Below, one piece after another: positions 20,513 through 22,206 of a stretch of 22,206 nt of DNA; position 1 is the first letter of the stretch; each line of letters opens with the position of its first letter. The stretch is from NCBI GenBank assembly GCA_025997795.1, contig BNVB01000041.1, positions 1-22,206 of the forward strand, given 5' to 3'. A model generated the notes under the pieces. That model saw only the letters and a program-made list of their open reading frames with translations, was not told the DNA's origin and made no database searches. The DNA is from Spirochaetia bacterium (lineage in GTDB: Bacteria > Spirochaetota > Spirochaetia > Treponematales > Breznakiellaceae). The translations under genes were made by a program, and so were the position numbers.

Positions 20513-22206
20513 ATGAGGGACATACAGGATTTTGATTCGATAATGATTAAACTTGCCTCGCCGGAGATGATCCGTGCGTGGTCCTATGGCGAAGTAAAAA
20601 AACCCGAAACAATTAACTACCGGACCCTCAGACCCGAAAAGGACGGACTTTTCTGCGAACGGATCTTTGGTACCACCAAGGAATGGGAATGTTACTGCGG
20701 TAAGTTTAAGTCGATCCGTTACAAGGGTGTTATCTGCGACCGCTGTGGTGTGGAAGTAACCCACTTTAAAGTACGCCGGGAACGGATGGGCCACATTGAA
20801 TTGGCTGCGCCGGTATCCCATATCTGGTACTACCGCTCCGTACCCAGCCGCATGGGACTGCTCCTGGATCTTCCCATGGCGGCTCTGCGCTCGGTATTGT
20901 ACTACGAAAAATATGTCGTCATTGAAGCGGGCGATACGGACCTTAAAAAGAACCAGCTTTTAACCGAAGAAGAGTATTACGAAGCCCAGGAACGGTACGG
21001 CGGCAGTTTTTCCGCAGGTATGGGCGCCGAAGCGGTAAGGACTCTGCTGGAAAATCTTGACCTGGACGAAATGGCGGTGGAACTGCGGGCTAAAATGATC
21101 GAAAAAGGAGCCAAGAGCAACAAGCGGCTTCTTAAGCGCATTGAGATAGTGGAAAATTTCCGCAATTCTACCAACAAACCCGAATGGATGATCCTTGATG
21201 TAATTCCCGTTATTCCTCCGGAGCTGCGGCCCATGGTCCAGCTTGACGGCGGCCGTTTTGCCACGAGCGATCTTAACGATCTTTACCGCCGGGTGATCAA
21301 CCGGAACAACCGGCTCAAGCGGCTCCAGACCCTTAATGCGCCGGACATTATTATCCGTAACGAAAAACGTATGCTCCAGGAAGCGGTGGATGCCCTCTTT
21401 GACAATTCCAAGAAAAAGCGGGTAGTTAAGGGTGCCAGCAACCGGCCCCTTAAATCGATCAGCGATATGCTTAAAGGTAAGCAGGGCCGGTTCCGGCAAA
21501 ACCTTTTGGGTAAGCGGGTAGACTATTCGGGCCGCAGTGTAATCACCGTAGGGCCGGACCTTAAAATCTGGCAGTGCGGGCTTCCTACCAAAATGGCGCT
21601 GGAACTCTTTAAGCCCTTTATCATGAAAAAACTCGTAGACAAAGATGTGGTCTACAATATTAAAAAGGCCAAACTTCTTGTGGAACAGGAAACGCCGGAG
21701 GTGTTTGCCATTCTGGACGAAGTAGTCAAGGAACATCCGGTATTGCTTAACCGTGCGCCTACCCTGCACCGGCTGGGTATTCAGGCCTTTGAACCGGTGC
21801 TGGTTGAAGGTAAGGCGATTAAACTTCATCCGCTGGTGTGCCATGCTTTTAATGCAGACTTTGACGGCGACCAGATGGCGGTCCATGTGCCCCTGACCCA
21901 GGCAGCACAGATGGAATGCTGGACCCTGATGTTGAGCGCCCGGAACCTTCTTAACCCCGCCAACGGCAAGACTATCGTATTCCCCTCTCAGGACATGGTA
22001 TTGGGAATCAATTTCCTTACCCGGATAAAACCCAAAGCCAAAGGTACGGGCCGCCGGTATACCGCCACCGAAGAAGTACTTATGGCGGTGGAAGCCAAAT
22101 CCCTGGATTGGGAAGCGCTTATTAAGGTTAAAGCGCCCAAAAAACTTGTCTGGGACAAAGTAGGAAAAGCTGCCGAACATACTCCCGGCGGTCTTATCGA
22201 AACCAC
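20513..22206 (+). CDS. rpoC: DNA-directed RNA polymerase subunit beta-prime (5' part)
   Basis: The frame is open from ATG 20513 to the end of the window (564 codons seen) with no stop, so the gene is cut by the window edge. The start MRDIQDFDSIMIKLASPEMIR is standard. A zinc site follows (C60, C62, C75, C78 in CYCGKF and CDRCGVEV), then the clamp, the rudder and lid regions, KQGRFRQNLLGKRVDYSGRSVI, and the catalytic NADFDGDQM (447-455) whose three Asp hold the active-site Mg. SD AAGGGGA (20501-20507) precedes the ATG. Confidence 0.97.
   Translation, partial: MRDIQDFDSIMIKLASPEMIRAWSYGEVKKPETINYRTLRPEKDGLFCERIFGTTKEWECYCGKFKSIRYKGVICDRCGVEVTHFKVRRERMGHIELAAPVSHIWYYRSVPSRMGLLLDLPMAALRSVLYYEKYVVIEAGDTDLKKNQLLTEEEYYEAQERYGGSFSAGMGAEAVRTLLENLDLDEMAVELRAKMIEKGAKSNKRLLKRIEIVENFRNSTNKPEWMILDVIPVIPPELRPMVQLDGGRFATSDLNDLYRRVINRNNRLKRLQTLNAPDIIIRNEKRMLQEAVDALFDNSKKKRVVKGASNRPLKSISDMLKGKQGRFRQNLLGKRVDYSGRSVITVGPDLKIWQCGLPTKMALELFKPFIMKKLVDKDVVYNIKKAKLLVEQETPEVFAILDEVVKEHPVLLNRAPTLHRLGIQAFEPVLVEGKAIKLHPLVCHAFNADFDGDQMAVHVPLTQAAQMECWTLMLSARNLLNPANGKTIVFPSQDMVLGINFLTRIKPKAKGTGRRYTATEEVLMAVEAKSLDWEALIKVKAPKKLVWDKVGKAAEHTPGGLIET

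Noticed and set aside
20960..22180. 406-residue open frame on - opposite rpoC
   Set aside because: It is exactly antisense to the rpoC frame with its catalytic NADFDGDQM. Long antisense frames are a by-product of codon bias here.

Overview
The window looks like a spirochaete chromosome, most likely a Treponema of roughly balanced GC such as the termite-gut lineages. The main pointers are the RpoB rifampicin pocket, which carries Asn where most bacteria have Ser (E. coli position 531, a trait described for spirochaetes); the order tRNA-Thr, rpmG, tRNA-Trp, secE, nusG, rplKAJL, rpoBC; and an Rpn-family nuclease of a type common in treponemes. The genus is an inference from sequence features; no search was run.

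Left part (1-7590), all on +: a polar amino-acid ABC importer (lipoprotein, permease, ATPase) behind a near-consensus sigma-70 promoter with two direct repeats upstream. Next come two phospholipid genes: a DedA domain fused to a pyruvoyl-type phosphatidylserine decarboxylase, overlapping a phosphatidylserine synthase. Together they would make PE from CDP-diacylglycerol. A bacteriohemerythrin, a membrane-anchored PstS-like protein and a FemAB/GNAT-like protein follow.

Middle part (about 7560-13050) is accessory. A UPF0175/DUF3368 toxin-antitoxin pair and about 700 bp of poorly coding, structure-rich DNA (including a perfect 32-bp palindrome) lie between two near-identical copies of a hairpin-containing segment; the second copy abuts tRNA-Leu(CAG) on -. 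Then come deoD on -, a shortened DUF4160 gene overlapping a DUF2442 gene, an AT-rich solitary D12-class adenine methyltransferase, and an Rpn-family nuclease whose Shine-Dalgarno is partly inside a hairpin.

Right part (13101-22206), all on +: a TTGACA/extended -10 promoter leads into tRNA-Thr(GGT), rpmG, tRNA-Trp(CCA), secE, nusG, rplK, rplA, rplJ, rplL, rpoB and the start of rpoC, which runs off the end. The spacers in this operon are highly structured: four consecutive hairpins closed by a TGTGG/CCACA pairing between nusG and rplK, one hairpin between rplJ and rplL, and a long RNase III-like stem between rplL and rpoB.

No rRNA gene, CRISPR array, complete IS element or integrase gene was seen. 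The best candidates for something not yet described are the DedA-PSD fusion, the rplK leader with three 22-nt palindromic repeats that can pair alternatively, and the repeat-bounded toxin-antitoxin segment with its candidate structured RNA.
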